This document shows, in pieces, positions 13,231 to 20,088 of a stretch of DNA of 20,088 nucleotides; positions within the stretch are counted from its first letter, which is position 1, and each line of letters opens with the position of its first letter. The notes under the pieces are model-generated. The model did not search any database and had not been told where the DNA came from. It saw only the letters and a list, made by a program, of their open reading frames with translations. A program made the position numbers and the translations under genes. Source of the stretch: a virus. The stretch is taken from positions 1 to 20,088 of IMG/VR virus record IMGVR_UViG_3300032236_000465; one strand, given 5' to 3'.

Positions 13231-14160
13231 ATGAAACACTTAGACCTACTGCTTAGCCTAGTAAGCCCAACACACATTACCCGGAAGTTTTCGCTGGGGT
13301 TCCTTGACGACTTGTTTGGCGGCGGCAGCTCTGTGCCTACTCCTGTGGCTGACCCCAATATCGGGTTGGCGCAAAAGCAAATTGCGGACGTTACTGCTGA
13401 CCAGTGGAACACGTTTAAGACTGACACTTATCCTGAATTGATGCGTCAAGCCAAAGCGCAAGAGGCGCGTGCGCAATCGCAGTATGACTTGACCAGCGAT
13501 ATTGTAAAAAAACAACAGTCCTATGCGGATCAAGACCGTGCTCGCTATGAGCAAGGTGCAATTCCAGCGATGGAGAAGCTTAAGTCTGACGCTGATTTGT
13601 ACAACCAAGGGGCGTACCAAGAGCAGCTGGCACAGGGTGCCCGTGCAGATATTTCCACATCCATGGATAACCAGCGGCAACAACAAGAAATGCGTCAGCG
13701 CTCTTATGGGATTGACCCCACGTCAGGAGCCACTCAGTTTGGCAGCAACGCAATGGGCGCCAATCAAGCGCTGATGGAAGCCCAAGCAGCCAATCAAACA
13801 CGGGAAGCGGCAAAAGCCGTAGGCCTACAGAAGCAAGCCAACGTCTACAACATGTATGCGGGCTTACCCGCGCAAGGAAATGCGTCAACTGGTATTGCTC
13901 TCGGCGCTTCCGGCCAAGGGATTGCTGGTGGTCAGACCTCTATTGGCAACACTATGGGTATCAACACTGCTGCTAACCAGTCTGCACAAACAGCTAACCA
14001 AGGCTGGGGGCAGGTCGGCCAGCTTGGCGTCAGTAAATATGGCGCGGACGTTTCTGCATTCAACGCTTCCCAGCAAGCAGCTGCTACTTCCTCTGCTGGT
14101 TTTGGTCAGGCACTCGGTACAGGCTTAACCCTGTACGGCAAGTCACAAGGATGGTTCTAA
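13231..14160 (+). CDS. Internal virion / DNA-ejection protein 1
   Basis: A 309-residue Ala/Gln/Gly-rich protein, likely packed in the head and ejected with the DNA. GFLDDLFGGGSSVPTP near residue 23 is an amphipathic opening seen in such proteins. Residues ~50-200 form long Gln/Arg/Ala helices (AQEARAQSQYDLTSDIVKKQ, MDNQRQQQEMRQRSYGIDPT). The rest is Gly/Ala/Asn-rich and ends in GFGQALGTGLTLYGKSQGWF. The composition is that of T7 gp14 / P22 gp7-type ejection proteins, which help form a channel across the envelope. GGAGG lies six bases before the ATG. Two more probable ejection-type genes follow directly. Confidence 0.74.
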   Translation: MKHLDLLLSLVSPTHITRKFSLGFLDDLFGGGSSVPTPVADPNIGLAQKQIADVTADQWNTFKTDTYPELMRQAKAQEARAQSQYDLTSDIVKKQQSYADQDRARYEQGAIPAMEKLKSDADLYNQGAYQEQLAQGARADISTSMDNQRQQQEMRQRSYGIDPTSGATQFGSNAMGANQALMEAQAANQTREAAKAVGLQKQANVYNMYAGLPAQGNASTGIALGASGQGIAGGQTSIGNTMGINTAANQSAQTANQGWGQVGQLGVSKYGADVSAFNASQQAAATSSAGFGQALGTGLTLYGKSQGWF

Positions 14161-14161
14161 T

Positions 14162-15655
14162 ATGGCATTGAATCTCGGAGCTGCCCTTGGTGCAGCAGCA
14201 CAAAGTGGTATGAACACGTACCTCAAACTTGGTGAAGAACAGCGCCAAGCAGAAGAACTTGCCATGCGCAAGCAAGAAGCCGCGTATCAAGAAGAGCAGC
14301 GCAACCAAGAACGCAAGCTCAACGAGATCACCAGCCAAACACTTGGCATGGGGAACACGCGTGTCACCGGCGCCGACTACACCGGCGTGACCGGGGGGAT
14401 TGATACTGCTGAGCCTGCACTGAAGACTGAAGCCTACACGCCTCAGCAGCAGATGGCCGACTTCAAGCAGCGTGCCTTGTCTGCTGGTATCCCACTTCAG
14501 AAAGTCACCGCAGTGTCTGGTGCGCACCGTGCTGAGAAGTATGCAGAAAAAGAAGAGATGGCCTTGGGGTTTAATCAACAGGTCATGGAAGACGTCAAGG
14601 CAAACCCAACTGATTTGGGTGCTGTGTTCAAAAAGCATTTTCAGGATCAGTACAACGAGGGTAAGTTGCCCGGTCTAGGTGATGGTAAGACCGCTGATGT
14701 AGTTCCAAGTGCTACCGGGGGGCAGAGTATTGTCTTGAAGGATGACAAGGGTGCAGTTACAAAAACCATTCCCTTGAATGTTGACACTATTCATGCTTTG
14801 ACCGACAAGTGGACGGGAGCCATGCTGTCGTCCTCTAATCCTGCCAACTGGTGGAAGTCTCGTGAGCACGATCTGAAGCAACGCGAAGTTGATCTTAAAG
14901 GCCGTGAAGTTGAATTTAAAGGCCGTGAAGTTGGAGTCAAGGAAAAACTGCTGCCATCTGAAATTGCTAAGAACTTGGCTGCTGCTAATTTGTCAGGTAT
15001 GCACGCAAAGGTGTATGGCAATATGCTCGATGCTGCTAAAGACAACAAAGAGGCAAACGCAGCTATGAAGCCATTCCTTGACGAGTTTGCTGCCATGACT
15101 CCAGAAGACCAAGCTGGTCCTACGGGTCAGGCTGTGCTCTTGAAGGGCGCTACCGCAGGCGCTCAGAAATCGAAAGATTTGGCTGGCATTGTTACCATGC
15201 TGCGCAAGCCTGACCGCTCAGCTGTGTCGGCAGAACGTGACAAAGCCGCGCATGCAGCTCTCAACACTGCGATCGAGACAGGCGACCAGAAAAAAATTGA
15301 CTTTGTCAAGACTCAATACCAAGACGTGTTTGGAGAAGACCCGTTGGCTAAGCAAGTTCGTGAGGCTCTGGAAGCTAAGAAAAAAGCCGAGTCTGGTAAT
15401 AGAGCGGGTGCGGGTGGCTCAGACAACAAAGTATCAACTGCTATACCAACTACCCCACCTGCCGCCCCCAAGCCACAAACAACTGCATTGGCCAGCGTCG
15501 CTGCGCCTTACCAACAACGCCTTGGTGAACTGGCCCCCCTGATTGAGGCAGCTCAGAACAAAGTACGTGCTGGCGGGGGCTTGATCGCTGCACGAGAGTT
15601 GCAGACATTGACCCAAGAACGAGATAAAATTCTGGCCAACCCAGCGCTGAAATAA
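14162..15655 (+). CDS. Internal virion / DNA-ejection protein 2
   Basis: A 497-residue mostly helical protein without Cys. MALNLGAALGAAAQSGMNTY is a short amphipathic N-terminus. Charged coiled coil follows (about 20-60: EEQRQAEELAMRKQEAAYQE), then a mixed central part, then HDLKQREVDLKGREVEFKGR at about 237-256 with a tandem heptad duplication. The second half is helical (LAAANLSGMHAKVYGNMLDA onward), with a Pro/Thr/Ala linker at about 420-445 and a closing coil. This is typical of phage ejection or internal core proteins. The ATG lies one base after the preceding stop, so translation is probably coupled. Confidence 0.7.
   Translation: MALNLGAALGAAAQSGMNTYLKLGEEQRQAEELAMRKQEAAYQEEQRNQERKLNEITSQTLGMGNTRVTGADYTGVTGGIDTAEPALKTEAYTPQQQMADFKQRALSAGIPLQKVTAVSGAHRAEKYAEKEEMALGFNQQVMEDVKANPTDLGAVFKKHFQDQYNEGKLPGLGDGKTADVVPSATGGQSIVLKDDKGAVTKTIPLNVDTIHALTDKWTGAMLSSSNPANWWKSREHDLKQREVDLKGREVEFKGREVGVKEKLLPSEIAKNLAAANLSGMHAKVYGNMLDAAKDNKEANAAMKPFLDEFAAMTPEDQAGPTGQAVLLKGATAGAQKSKDLAGIVTMLRKPDRSAVSAERDKAAHAALNTAIETGDQKKIDFVKTQYQDVFGEDPLAKQVREALEAKKKAESGNRAGAGGSDNKVSTAIPTTPPAAPKPQTTALASVAAPYQQRLGELAPLIEAAQNKVRAGGGLIAARELQTLTQERDKILANPALK
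14891..14932 (+). repeat. Tandem 21-bp (heptad) duplication in ejection protein 2
   Basis: Two adjacent 21-base units differ by only three bases; they encode DLKGREV and EFKGREV. Weaker copies flank them (DLKQREV before, GVKEK after). Each unit is one coiled-coil heptad, so repeat number changes would shorten or lengthen the coil without breaking it. Confidence 0.8.
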
Positions 15656-15664
15656 AGGCCCTCC

Positions 15665-18600
15665 ATGGCGTCGATTGAACAATTAAGAGCAATGCTTCCT
15701 GACGGAAGCAAAATGTCAGACTACGATGTCGTGGACGAAGTCTCGAAGCTCATCGGCGCTGACCCTAAAGACATTGCAAGCAAGCTAGGTTTTGGGGAAG
15801 TCAAAGGCGGAGTCACAAAGCAGCAAGGTTCGTCCTCTATTGACCGCTATCAGGCTGGTTTGTACGGCGTTGGCGAAGCTGCTGCTGAAGGATTGGGTGC
15901 ACAAGGGGTAGCAAACTGGATGACCAAGGGTCGTCAGGAAAACGAACTTCGCGCTGATATTGCATCTCAACGTGCCCGCGACTTGGGCGCAGTTGACTCT
16001 TGGGAGAACGTCCACGGTGTAGGCGATTTCGGTAGCTACGCAAAAGGCATGGCTATCCAGTCTTTACCTTATGCTGCGGAAGCTTTGGCTGGTGGTCTTG
16101 CCGCTCGCGGTGCTATGTCTGGCACTCGTGCTGCTCTTATTGCGGCTAAAGAAGCTAAGGATATTGCAGGTGCTGCACGCGCTCAACGTGCGTTAAATCT
16201 TGGTTCTGAAGTCGGCGGTGTCGCTGCTTCCTATCCATCTGCTGTGGGCGACGTGCTCAGCAACCAACGTGAGCAATCAGGAGAAACCCGTGGTGGTGTC
16301 GCTGCTGCTCTGGCCGTGCCATACGCTGCTCTGAATGCTATTGGTGTTGAAGGCGCTCTGATGAAGGGCAATGCTTTCAAGAACACAGTCAATTTGCTTG
16401 ACCGTGGCACTGGCCTGACCGGCGCTGCTACTCGCATGGCTGCCACTGGTGCTGGTGTTGCATTTAAAGAAGGTGCTTCTGAAACTGGTCAAGAGATGCT
16501 GAACCAAGTTGGCCGCATGTCGGTTGACGCAAACGAAGCATTCCTAAGCGATGCTGCCCAAGAGCAGTTCAAAGAGTCTTTCATCGGTGGTGCAACTCTC
16601 GGCGGATTGGCCGGTGCTGGTCTTGGTGGATGGCGTCGTTCGGGTAATCAACCCCCAGTGAATGATGTGTCTCAGGCCATTGGTAGTAAAGACACTACAC
16701 AGCCTGACATCACAACACAACAGTTCCAACCTCGTGCATTGCCAGACAACGTCATGGCCGGTATGGTCGGCGGCGCCGCAGACCCATTGGCCGGTCGTTC
16801 GACTATGTATGATGGTGAGCTCCCAGTGCTGCCTCCACAAAACGCACCTATCACGGCTCCAGCAATCGCAGGCGGTACAACCGATGTAGCGCAAGCAGCC
16901 ACAGGTATTTCGCAAGCTCAGTTCGCCGATCAGCAACGCCAGCAACAGGACGAGGCAAACCGCCTTGCCCGTGAAAAAACTTTTCAAACCCTTGGCGCAC
17001 AGTACTCACCTGAGAACACAGGACAGCTCACTATTTTTGGTGGCACGCTATTTGACGACGCAAAGATCAATGTGTTTGGTAACACCTTGGCTGCCAAGTT
17101 CAATGCGTTGCCCGAGACTGCCCACACTGTGGCCGATGCCATTGCCCAAGCTAACGAGCTGACTGGCGGCAAAGTAATCAACGTCAAGTTAGATGCGGGT
17201 AATCCCGTAGGCTCTGCTGACAAAATCATGAAGGCATTGGCTAAGACTGCCGATGCGTATCAAATCGGCCATGTACAAAACGTACAGCAGGCCGCAACAA
17301 TTCTTGAGACTTTGTCTCAGACCGAGAAGGGCGCTAAGCTAGACCAGCTCAACGCTATCCACTACGCCTTAACAGGCGAAGATACCACTGGCTACACAGC
17401 CGCTCAACAAGCCCAAGCTACCAAAGGAGCTAAAAATGGAAAACTGCAACTGCAAACCAATGCCGGGATTCGAGAAGTTCCAGTCTCAGGCGGACCAACA
17501 GAAAATGGCGCTGGAGGAAATGGGCCTGTACGACCCACTGAAGTTCAACCCGTCGGAGCAACAAGTGTCGGAGCGGGATCGCTTGACCTCCAAACTGGAC
17601 AGCCATCAGCAGGCGGAGTACGGCCAAGCGCCGGAAATGTACCCAATGTTGGCGGTGGCGAAGCCCCTTCGACGCAAGTAAGTGAGGCTCCAAGTGAAGC
17701 AACTCAACCTACCAAGCCCAAAGCCAAACTCGGCGTACCCGTCCGAGTTAAAGCGGCAGGTAAACAAGGGGCTCCAAGTGTTCAACCAACACCTGCTCCA
17801 GCTCCTAAAGCAACACAACGCCAAGAAGCCAAGCTAAGCCCGGCTGAGGAATTGTGGAACGACATGGACGCTACGGACACTCCGTATGCGTCGCTTACTC
17901 CTGCGCTCAAACAAGCATGGGAGAGGGCTGTCGAGACCAAGCAAGCCACTGGTGACATCCAAGAGCAGATCGCGGATCAAGCCGGTGATCGCGAGCAAGA
18001 AAGCAAAGCCGACCGCCTTATTGCTGGCGTGTTGCAAATGGTCATTCGCCCATATGGGCGTTTGAATGAAGCCTCTGCGCAAAAGAAGCGTGAGTTTTTC
18101 CAAGCCTTCTGGGGTGGCGCTAAGCTCGACTCGTTGCCAGAAATTGCAAAGTCCATGGGCATCACTCCCGATCAAGCAGCCAAATGGCATGCTGAACTGC
18201 CCGGCTTTTTAGAGAAGAACAGCGCACAAATCATTTCGGCTGCCGCTACTGTGGCTGAGAGCCAAGGCATGACCATGCGCGACTTGGAGCAATTGCTCGA
18301 AGGTATTGAGGCTAAGAAGCAGAAGAACGCCGCTGCCGCTGCTCAGATCACTGGTGAAGAGGAAGACACCGGCCAAGGTACGTCTGCTACTGAAGAGCCT
18401 GTTGAATCCGACACCACAGGTGAGGAAGAGTTTGGTAAAGAAGCCGCTGATCTGATTGGCGCTCGTGAAGAAGAAGGCCCTGCCTTTGAGCCTGAAGTCG
18501 GGGAAGAAGCTGAGGCTGCCCCTGACTTGAACATTCGTACCCGCAAGAGTCTGAGCGTCCAAGAGAAGTTCAATGCGGTGGACACTAACCAAGCGCGTAT

Positions 18601-20088
18601 CGTTAAGCTGATGGACTACCTTGCGTCCATTGCTGGGGCACAAGACAGCGATAAGTCTTTCCCCAAACGGCGCGTGGAAGCTGCGGAAGCCAAATACGAA
18701 ACAGCTCTGCTGGACTTGACCCAGCTGAGCAATCAAGATTTGCATGTCCTTGCCTATGACCTAACTCAAAAGGGTAACGAAGGCGAGGCGTCTGTCTTCG
18801 TGGAAGAACTGCAACACCGTTTGGAAGCGCAGAAGAAGATCGCTATCGAGCAAGCCAAGAAGCAAACTGCTAAGGCAACTAAGGAGAAACCCAATGCCGT
18901 TCAAGTCGAAAGCGCAAATGCGGGAAATGTTCGCCAACCAGCCGGAGTTGGCGAAGAAGTGGGCCAAGCTAACGCCGAACCCAAAAAGCCTGCCCGAACA
19001 CGTAAAGCCAAAGTCGAAGCCAAGCCAGTCGAAGAAGTCAAAGAAGTAAAGACCGATGCAGAAAAAGCTGCTGACGCATGGGATGCAGTTGTTAAAGATA
19101 TTCCCGGCGCACCCCCATTCATGGCATTGACCAAGGATGAGCAAGAGACGTTCATTGAGTACGGTGAAGGCAACTGGACTCGCGCTGACGTGGTCGCTGA
19201 GCTGAAGAAGCTCAATGCCGCCCAACCGATCAAGGCTGCCACTACTGACGAAGAACGCAAGAACGCAGAAGATCACGCTGCTGAGCTGGGCGGGACGGTT
19301 GTATGGCAAGAAGGCCCATGGGCTTTGATCCGTGGCTATTCCATCCTATCCGGTCAGCCTGTTTACCTCCCTGCAAATGGAACTTCTCGCTGGCGTAAGG
19401 ACATTGGGGGGCTGCCTGAGACTGTGCCAATTCCAGCGGAGATGCGAGCTAAGTTGCTCGCCGCTAAACAAGAAGTTGAGTCTACTGACGCTGCCCAACA
19501 CGCTGCCAATCCATTTATCAAGTTCGCTGGTAATGGCATGGCGATCTCTAGCGGCGTTGACCGGCGCCTTGGTGGCGTGGTTGCTGGCTGGAAGAACCTG
19601 CTGAACATTAAATCCAATGTCTACATTACGACACTGGAAGACGCCCGTGCCGATAAAGACAAATTCACCGGCCCTCATCGCGCCATTGGTTCTGCTGGCC
19701 TAGACGCCAACGAAGCTGGTTCAATGCGCAAGATGGGTAGTGACTATTACATTGCCTTCACCAAAGGTACTAGCTATTTGAAGATGCTTGAGACCTTGGC
19801 CCATGAACTTGGCCACCTCCACCAAGCTGAAGCATTTAGCAATGCACCTGACGATGTCCAGTTGGCTATCCGCGAAGCCCATTCTGAATTTGTCAAAGCC
19901 AACAAGGGCAAGACAGCCCGTGAGTTTGTAACTGCTCTACGTGCTCGCACGACAGGCCGCGCCACTAAGCTGCCAGCAGGCATCCAAGCTACTGAGCTCA
20001 CAGAATACTGGAGAAGTTTTTCTGAGTGGTACGCAGACCAAGTGTCCAAGTGGGCAACTACATCTGAGAAGCAGATCGGAAGAGCACA
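15665..20088 (+). CDS. Giant internal-virion / polyvalent-type protein with zincin motif, 3'-truncated
   Basis: One frame stays open from ATG 15665 (AAAGG six bases upstream) to the window end, at least 1,469 genuine residues. Residues 131-155, 183-195, 209-232 and 306-323 are Gly/Ala-rich hydrophobic segments (for example IGGATLGGLAGAGLGGW), preceded by FKEGASETGQEMLNQ, a pattern I know from large phage polyvalent and ejection proteins. Low-complexity linkers lie at about 586-732, 893-960 and 1058-1140; between them are helical domains. Near the end LAHELGHLHQ places HExxH at 1380-1384, and FSEWYADQ gives a plausible third zinc ligand, Glu1454. A membrane-active, protease-bearing protein injected with DNA is the likely role. 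Two small genes are nested in its linkers. The last codons (from 20073) are adapter, so the true C-terminus is missing. Confidence 0.85.
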   Translation, partial: MASIEQLRAMLPDGSKMSDYDVVDEVSKLIGADPKDIASKLGFGEVKGGVTKQQGSSSIDRYQAGLYGVGEAAAEGLGAQGVANWMTKGRQENELRADIASQRARDLGAVDSWENVHGVGDFGSYAKGMAIQSLPYAAEALAGGLAARGAMSGTRAALIAAKEAKDIAGAARAQRALNLGSEVGGVAASYPSAVGDVLSNQREQSGETRGGVAAALAVPYAALNAIGVEGALMKGNAFKNTVNLLDRGTGLTGAATRMAATGAGVAFKEGASETGQEMLNQVGRMSVDANEAFLSDAAQEQFKESFIGGATLGGLAGAGLGGWRRSGNQPPVNDVSQAIGSKDTTQPDITTQQFQPRALPDNVMAGMVGGAADPLAGRSTMYDGELPVLPPQNAPITAPAIAGGTTDVAQAATGISQAQFADQQRQQQDEANRLAREKTFQTLGAQYSPENTGQLTIFGGTLFDDAKINVFGNTLAAKFNALPETAHTVADAIAQANELTGGKVINVKLDAGNPVGSADKIMKALAKTADAYQIGHVQNVQQAATILETLSQTEKGAKLDQLNAIHYALTGEDTTGYTAAQQAQATKGAKNGKLQLQTNAGIREVPVSGGPTENGAGGNGPVRPTEVQPVGATSVGAGSLDLQTGQPSAGGVRPSAGNVPNVGGGEAPSTQVSEAPSEATQPTKPKAKLGVPVRVKAAGKQGAPSVQPTPAPAPKATQRQEAKLSPAEELWNDMDATDTPYASLTPALKQAWERAVETKQATGDIQEQIADQAGDREQESKADRLIAGVLQMVIRPYGRLNEASAQKKREFFQAFWGGAKLDSLPEIAKSMGITPDQAAKWHAELPGFLEKNSAQIISAAATVAESQGMTMRDLEQLLEGIEAKKQKNAAAAAQITGEEEDTGQGTSATEEPVESDTTGEEEFGKEAADLIGAREEEGPAFEPEVGEEAEAAPDLNIRTRKSLSVQEKFNAVDTNQARIVKLMDYLASIAGAQDSDKSFPKRRVEAAEAKYETALLDLTQLSNQDLHVLAYDLTQKGNEGEASVFVEELQHRLEAQKKIAIEQAKKQTAKATKEKPNAVQVESANAGNVRQPAGVGEEVGQANAEPKKPARTRKAKVEAKPVEEVKEVKTDAEKAADAWDAVVKDIPGAPPFMALTKDEQETFIEYGEGNWTRADVVAELKKLNAAQPIKAATTDEERKNAEDHAAELGGTVVWQEGPWALIRGYSILSGQPVYLPANGTSRWRKDIGGLPETVPIPAEMRAKLLAAKQEVESTDAAQHAANPFIKFAGNGMAISSGVDRRLGGVVAGWKNLLNIKSNVYITTLEDARADKDKFTGPHRAIGSAGLDANEAGSMRKMGSDYYIAFTKGTSYLKMLETLAHELGHLHQAEAFSNAPDDVQLAIREAHSEFVKANKGKTAREFVTALRARTTGRATKLPAGIQATELTEYWRSFSEWYADQVSKWATTSEKQIGRA
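17423..17429 (+). promoter_or_regulatory. Internal ribosome binding site for nested gene 1
   Basis: AAAGGAG, six bases before ATG 17436, lies inside the giant gene. It is a near-perfect Shine-Dalgarno sequence, as strong as those of the stand-alone genes in the window, and supports independent initiation in the +1 frame. Confidence 0.7.
17436..17681 (+). CDS. Nested small gene 1 within the giant gene, +1 frame (81 aa)
   Basis: An 81-residue soluble protein read in the +1 frame of the giant gene and fully contained in it. It begins MENCNCKPMPGFEKFQSQAD, continues with KMALEEMGLYDPLKFNPSE and ends APEMYPMLAVAKPLRRK. The balanced, charged composition with aromatic residues looks like a real protein, unlike typical shadow frames. 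In the host frame the same stretch is a Gly/Pro/Ser/Ala/Val linker. That linker uses about ten GGA glycine codons, whereas flanking parts use mostly GGT/GGC, as expected if the +1 frame (needing GAN codons) constrains it. The internal AAAGGAG supports a start. Family not recognised; CNC near the N-terminus could bind metal or be incidental. Confidence 0.68.
   Translation: MENCNCKPMPGFEKFQSQADQQKMALEEMGLYDPLKFNPSEQQVSERDRLTSKLDSHQQAEYGQAPEMYPMLAVAKPLRRK
18881..18886 (+). promoter_or_regulatory. Internal ribosome binding site for nested gene 2
   Basis: AAGGAG, seven bases before ATG 18894, lies inside the giant gene. Sequence and spacing mirror the site of nested gene 1. Confidence 0.72.
18894..19049 (+). 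CDS. Nested small gene 2 within the giant gene, +1 frame: MPFKSKAQ-type phage protein (51 aa)
   Basis: A 51-residue basic protein in the +1 frame of the giant gene, fully inside it. MPFKSKAQMREMFANQPELA is followed by KKWAKLTPNPKSLPEHVK and a Lys/Ser tail. The opening 'MPFKSKAQ.R.MFA', the central Trp and the 'TP....LPEHV' ending are hallmarks of a small protein family that I recall from many tailed phages as a stand-alone gene of unknown function. This makes a chance frame very unlikely. AAGGAG lies seven bases upstream. The host frame here is a Lys/Ala/Glu/Val-rich disordered linker. The Lys-rich C-terminus and compact helical core hint at nucleic-acid or protein binding, but no role is established. 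Confidence 0.8.
   Translation: MPFKSKAQMREMFANQPELAKKWAKLTPNPKSLPEHVKPKSKPSQSKKSKK
20073..20088. other. Sequencing adapter remnant at contig end
   Basis: The last 16 bases, AGATCGGAAGAGCACA, equal the first 16 bases of the Illumina TruSeq read-1 adapter. They are therefore almost certainly not phage DNA. They keep the giant frame open by chance, so its final residues from this point (IGRA) are artefactual. Confidence 0.95.

Noticed and set aside
16662-17162. Further +1 or +2 frames inside the giant gene as additional nested genes
   Set aside because: Products are Cys/His/Ser/Leu-rich shadow sequence without a Shine-Dalgarno site, unlike the two accepted nested genes; the host frame here also reads as ordinary protein.
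1-20088. tRNA genes, CRISPR arrays, integrase or attachment sites
   Set aside because: None was seen; gaps between genes are all under about 65 bases and hold only the terminator, ribosome sites and two promoter candidates.

Overview
The window is a stretch of a dsDNA tailed-phage genome, most likely a podovirus-type virus of a Gram-negative host. The evidence is a capsid protein followed by neck/adaptor genes, several tail fibres, a lysis cassette with an Rz/Rz1-type spanin pair (which implies an outer membrane), and a run of large Ala/Gln/Gly-rich proteins of the DNA-ejection type. All genes lie on the + strand and most overlap or abut (ATGA, TAATG). No tRNA, CRISPR array, insertion sequence or integrase was seen. 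The sequence ends in 16 bases identical to the start of the Illumina TruSeq adapter, so this is probably the end of a short-read (possibly metagenomic) contig and not a natural genome end. The host genus cannot be read from the sequence.

Layout. (1) 1-2989: 3' part of the major capsid gene, a strong UUCG hairpin terminator, a small unknown gene, two adaptor/neck-like proteins and a BppU-N-like Ig-fold protein. (2) 2989-8252: adhesion module. It holds a repeat-rich protein, a short fibre-like protein, fibre A with a ten-triplet collagen-like segment, a 2OG-Fe(II) oxygenase, a Dps-like protein with an intact ferroxidase ligand pattern, fibre B (same C-terminal tip as fibre A), and three small genes, the last a cupin. 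(3) 8254-10882: lysis region. It holds a tail-anchored coiled-coil protein, a short membrane protein overlapping a lipoprotein gene, a holin-like protein, Rz with Rz1 nested inside it, and a GH19 endolysin. (4) 10922-15655: second structural block, with a 612-aa virion protein, a small protein and two probable ejection proteins. (5) 15665 to the end: one open frame of at least about 1,470 codons encoding a giant internal-virion/polyvalent-type protein, with glycine-rich hydrophobic segments near the N-terminus and a HELGH zinc-peptidase motif near the truncated end.

The most unusual feature is inside that giant gene. Two small genes, each with a good Shine-Dalgarno sequence, lie wholly within it in the +1 frame, both where the giant protein is a low-complexity linker. 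One (51 aa, 18894-19049) resembles a small phage family beginning MPFKSKAQ; the other (81 aa, 17436-17681) is not recognised. Rz1 sits in Rz in the same relative frame. The adhesion module is also notable for placing a hydroxylase-type oxygenase directly after a collagen-like fibre, and three candidate metal-binding proteins among the fibres.
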